Shown here piece after piece: positions 6,144 through 6,959 of a stretch of 6,959 nucleotides of DNA. Source of the stretch: Actinomycetota bacterium (GTDB lineage: Bacteria; Actinomycetota; CADDZG01; WHSQ01). The notes under the pieces were generated by a model. That model worked only from the letters and a program-made list of their open reading frames with translations. It ran no database searches and had not been told where the DNA came from. The position numbers and the translations under genes were made by a program. The stretch covers positions 1 through 6,959 of the forward strand of contig JACDBF010000074.1 in NCBI GenBank assembly GCA_013695055.1, in the 5' to 3' direction. Each line of letters opens with the position of its first letter. Positions within the stretch are counted from its first letter, which is position 1.

Positions 6144-6959
6144 CCGCCTGGTACCTGCTCGCAGCCGTGGGACTCTTGGTCGCCAACGGCTTCTTCGTGG
6201 CGGCCGAGTTTGCGATCACCGCCGCCCGCAGAGCCAGTCTGGAGGAGCGCGCAAGCGAAGGGGACGGGCGCGCCCGAACGGCGCTTAAGTCGATCACGGA
6301 GCTCTCGTTCATGCTGGCCGGCGCCCAGTTGGGCATCACGATCGCCTCCTTGCTCCTGGGTTTCATTGCCGAACCCGCGGTCGCGACCGTCATCGAAGCC
6401 GGGGTTGAGTCGGTCGTCGAGCTGCCGCCTTCCGTCGTTCACGCGGTCTCCTTCGTCGTCGCGCTCGGCATCGTGGTGTTTCTTCACATGGTCGTGGGCG
6501 AGATGGCCCCCAAGAACATGGCGATCGCCGATCCCGAGAAGACGGCGTTGTGGCTCGCGCTGCCCTTCAGGGCCTTCGTCAATGTCTTTCGCCCATTCAT
6601 TCGGCTGTTGAATGCAATCGCCAACGGCGCCCTGAAGCTATTCGGCGTCGAAGCTCTCGATGAGCTCGAAGAGGGCCGCTCGGCACAGGACATCGCCACA
6701 ATGATCGCTCAATCAGCGCGCGATGGAATGCTTGGGAAGGTTGAGCACCGCCTGCTTTCCGGAGCGATTGAGTTCCGCGACCGGGACGCGGCGGATGTCA
6801 TGGTGCCGCGCACCGAGGTGGTTGCCGTCTCGGCGGACGCCACCCCCGAAGACATCGAGCGCGCGGTGGTCGAGACGGGCCATTCGCGCTTTCCCGTCTA
6901 CGCCGGCGACATCGACCACGTCCTCGGTTTCTTTCACGCCAAGGACTTGCTCCTGGTCG
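6140..6959 (+). CDS. CNNM/CorC (hemolysin)-family membrane protein, second copy (3' end outside the window)
   Basis: 273 codons are open to the right edge without a stop; the family runs about 420-460 aa, so the second CBS motif and the CorC/HlyC domain should lie beyond the window. It starts MTAWYLLAAVGLLVANGFFV, a first membrane helix. Other DUF21 motifs are AAEFAITAARRASLEERA, LAGAQLGITIASLLLGFIAEPA (59-80) and VVGEMAPKNMAIA (118-130). The first CBS motif begins with VMVPRTEVVAVSADATPEDIE near 220 and includes ETGHSRFPVYAGDIDHVLGFF (245-265). It is clearly a paralogue of the preceding gene: ETGHSRFPV is shared exactly, and GAQLGIT is followed by SLL-GF in both. It keeps the canonical G-E before P-K, unlike its neighbour. 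The pair may act as two subunits of one ion transporter or as separate homodimers; the sequence does not decide. Confidence 0.94.
   Translation, partial: MTAWYLLAAVGLLVANGFFVAAEFAITAARRASLEERASEGDGRARTALKSITELSFMLAGAQLGITIASLLLGFIAEPAVATVIEAGVESVVELPPSVVHAVSFVVALGIVVFLHMVVGEMAPKNMAIADPEKTALWLALPFRAFVNVFRPFIRLLNAIANGALKLFGVEALDELEEGRSAQDIATMIAQSARDGMLGKVEHRLLSGAIEFRDRDAADVMVPRTEVVAVSADATPEDIERAVVETGHSRFPVYAGDIDHVLGFFHAKDLLLV

Overview
The window is GC-rich and densely coding. It carries five protein genes on two divergent arms, with about 130 bp between them, and no RNA gene, insertion sequence, CRISPR array or phage-like segment that I can see. The gene content is housekeeping plus membrane transport. 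A single-chain (alpha2) glycyl-tRNA synthetase, a pyruvate phosphate dikinase and a back-to-back pair of CNNM/CorC ('hemolysin-family') proteins would fit a high-GC actinobacterium-like or related environmental bacterium. No phylogenetic marker was tested, so this placement is a guess from gene content, composition and the start context of the synthetase.

Left arm (minus strand, transcribed leftwards): glycyl-tRNA synthetase (2298-3623), then a 46-bp gap, then pyruvate phosphate dikinase (1-2251), whose C-terminus lies beyond the left edge. The short gap, the good ribosome binding site and the lack of a terminator suggest a two-gene transcript. The dikinase carries Asn where the Thr targeted by DUF299-type regulatory kinases normally sits.

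Centre: the divergent spacer (about 3624-3750) contains a perfect 14-bp palindrome and a 6-bp-stem inverted repeat. They are placed where they could serve one or both promoters.

Right arm (plus strand, transcribed rightwards): an AI-2E/PerM-family permease (3751-4833), a complete CNNM/CorC-family protein (4857-6143 as annotated, possibly starting at 4830), and a second, paralogous CNNM/CorC-family protein (6140 to the right edge, truncated). The second and third genes overlap by GTGA. The first and second may overlap by ATAG, if a non-canonical AUA start is used. The arm therefore looks like a tightly coupled membrane operon, probably concerned with ion homeostasis, but the substrates cannot be read from the sequence.

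I found no undescribed multi-gene system. The two observations most worth checking are the Asn substitution at the dikinase regulatory site and the possible AUA start of the first CNNM/CorC gene.
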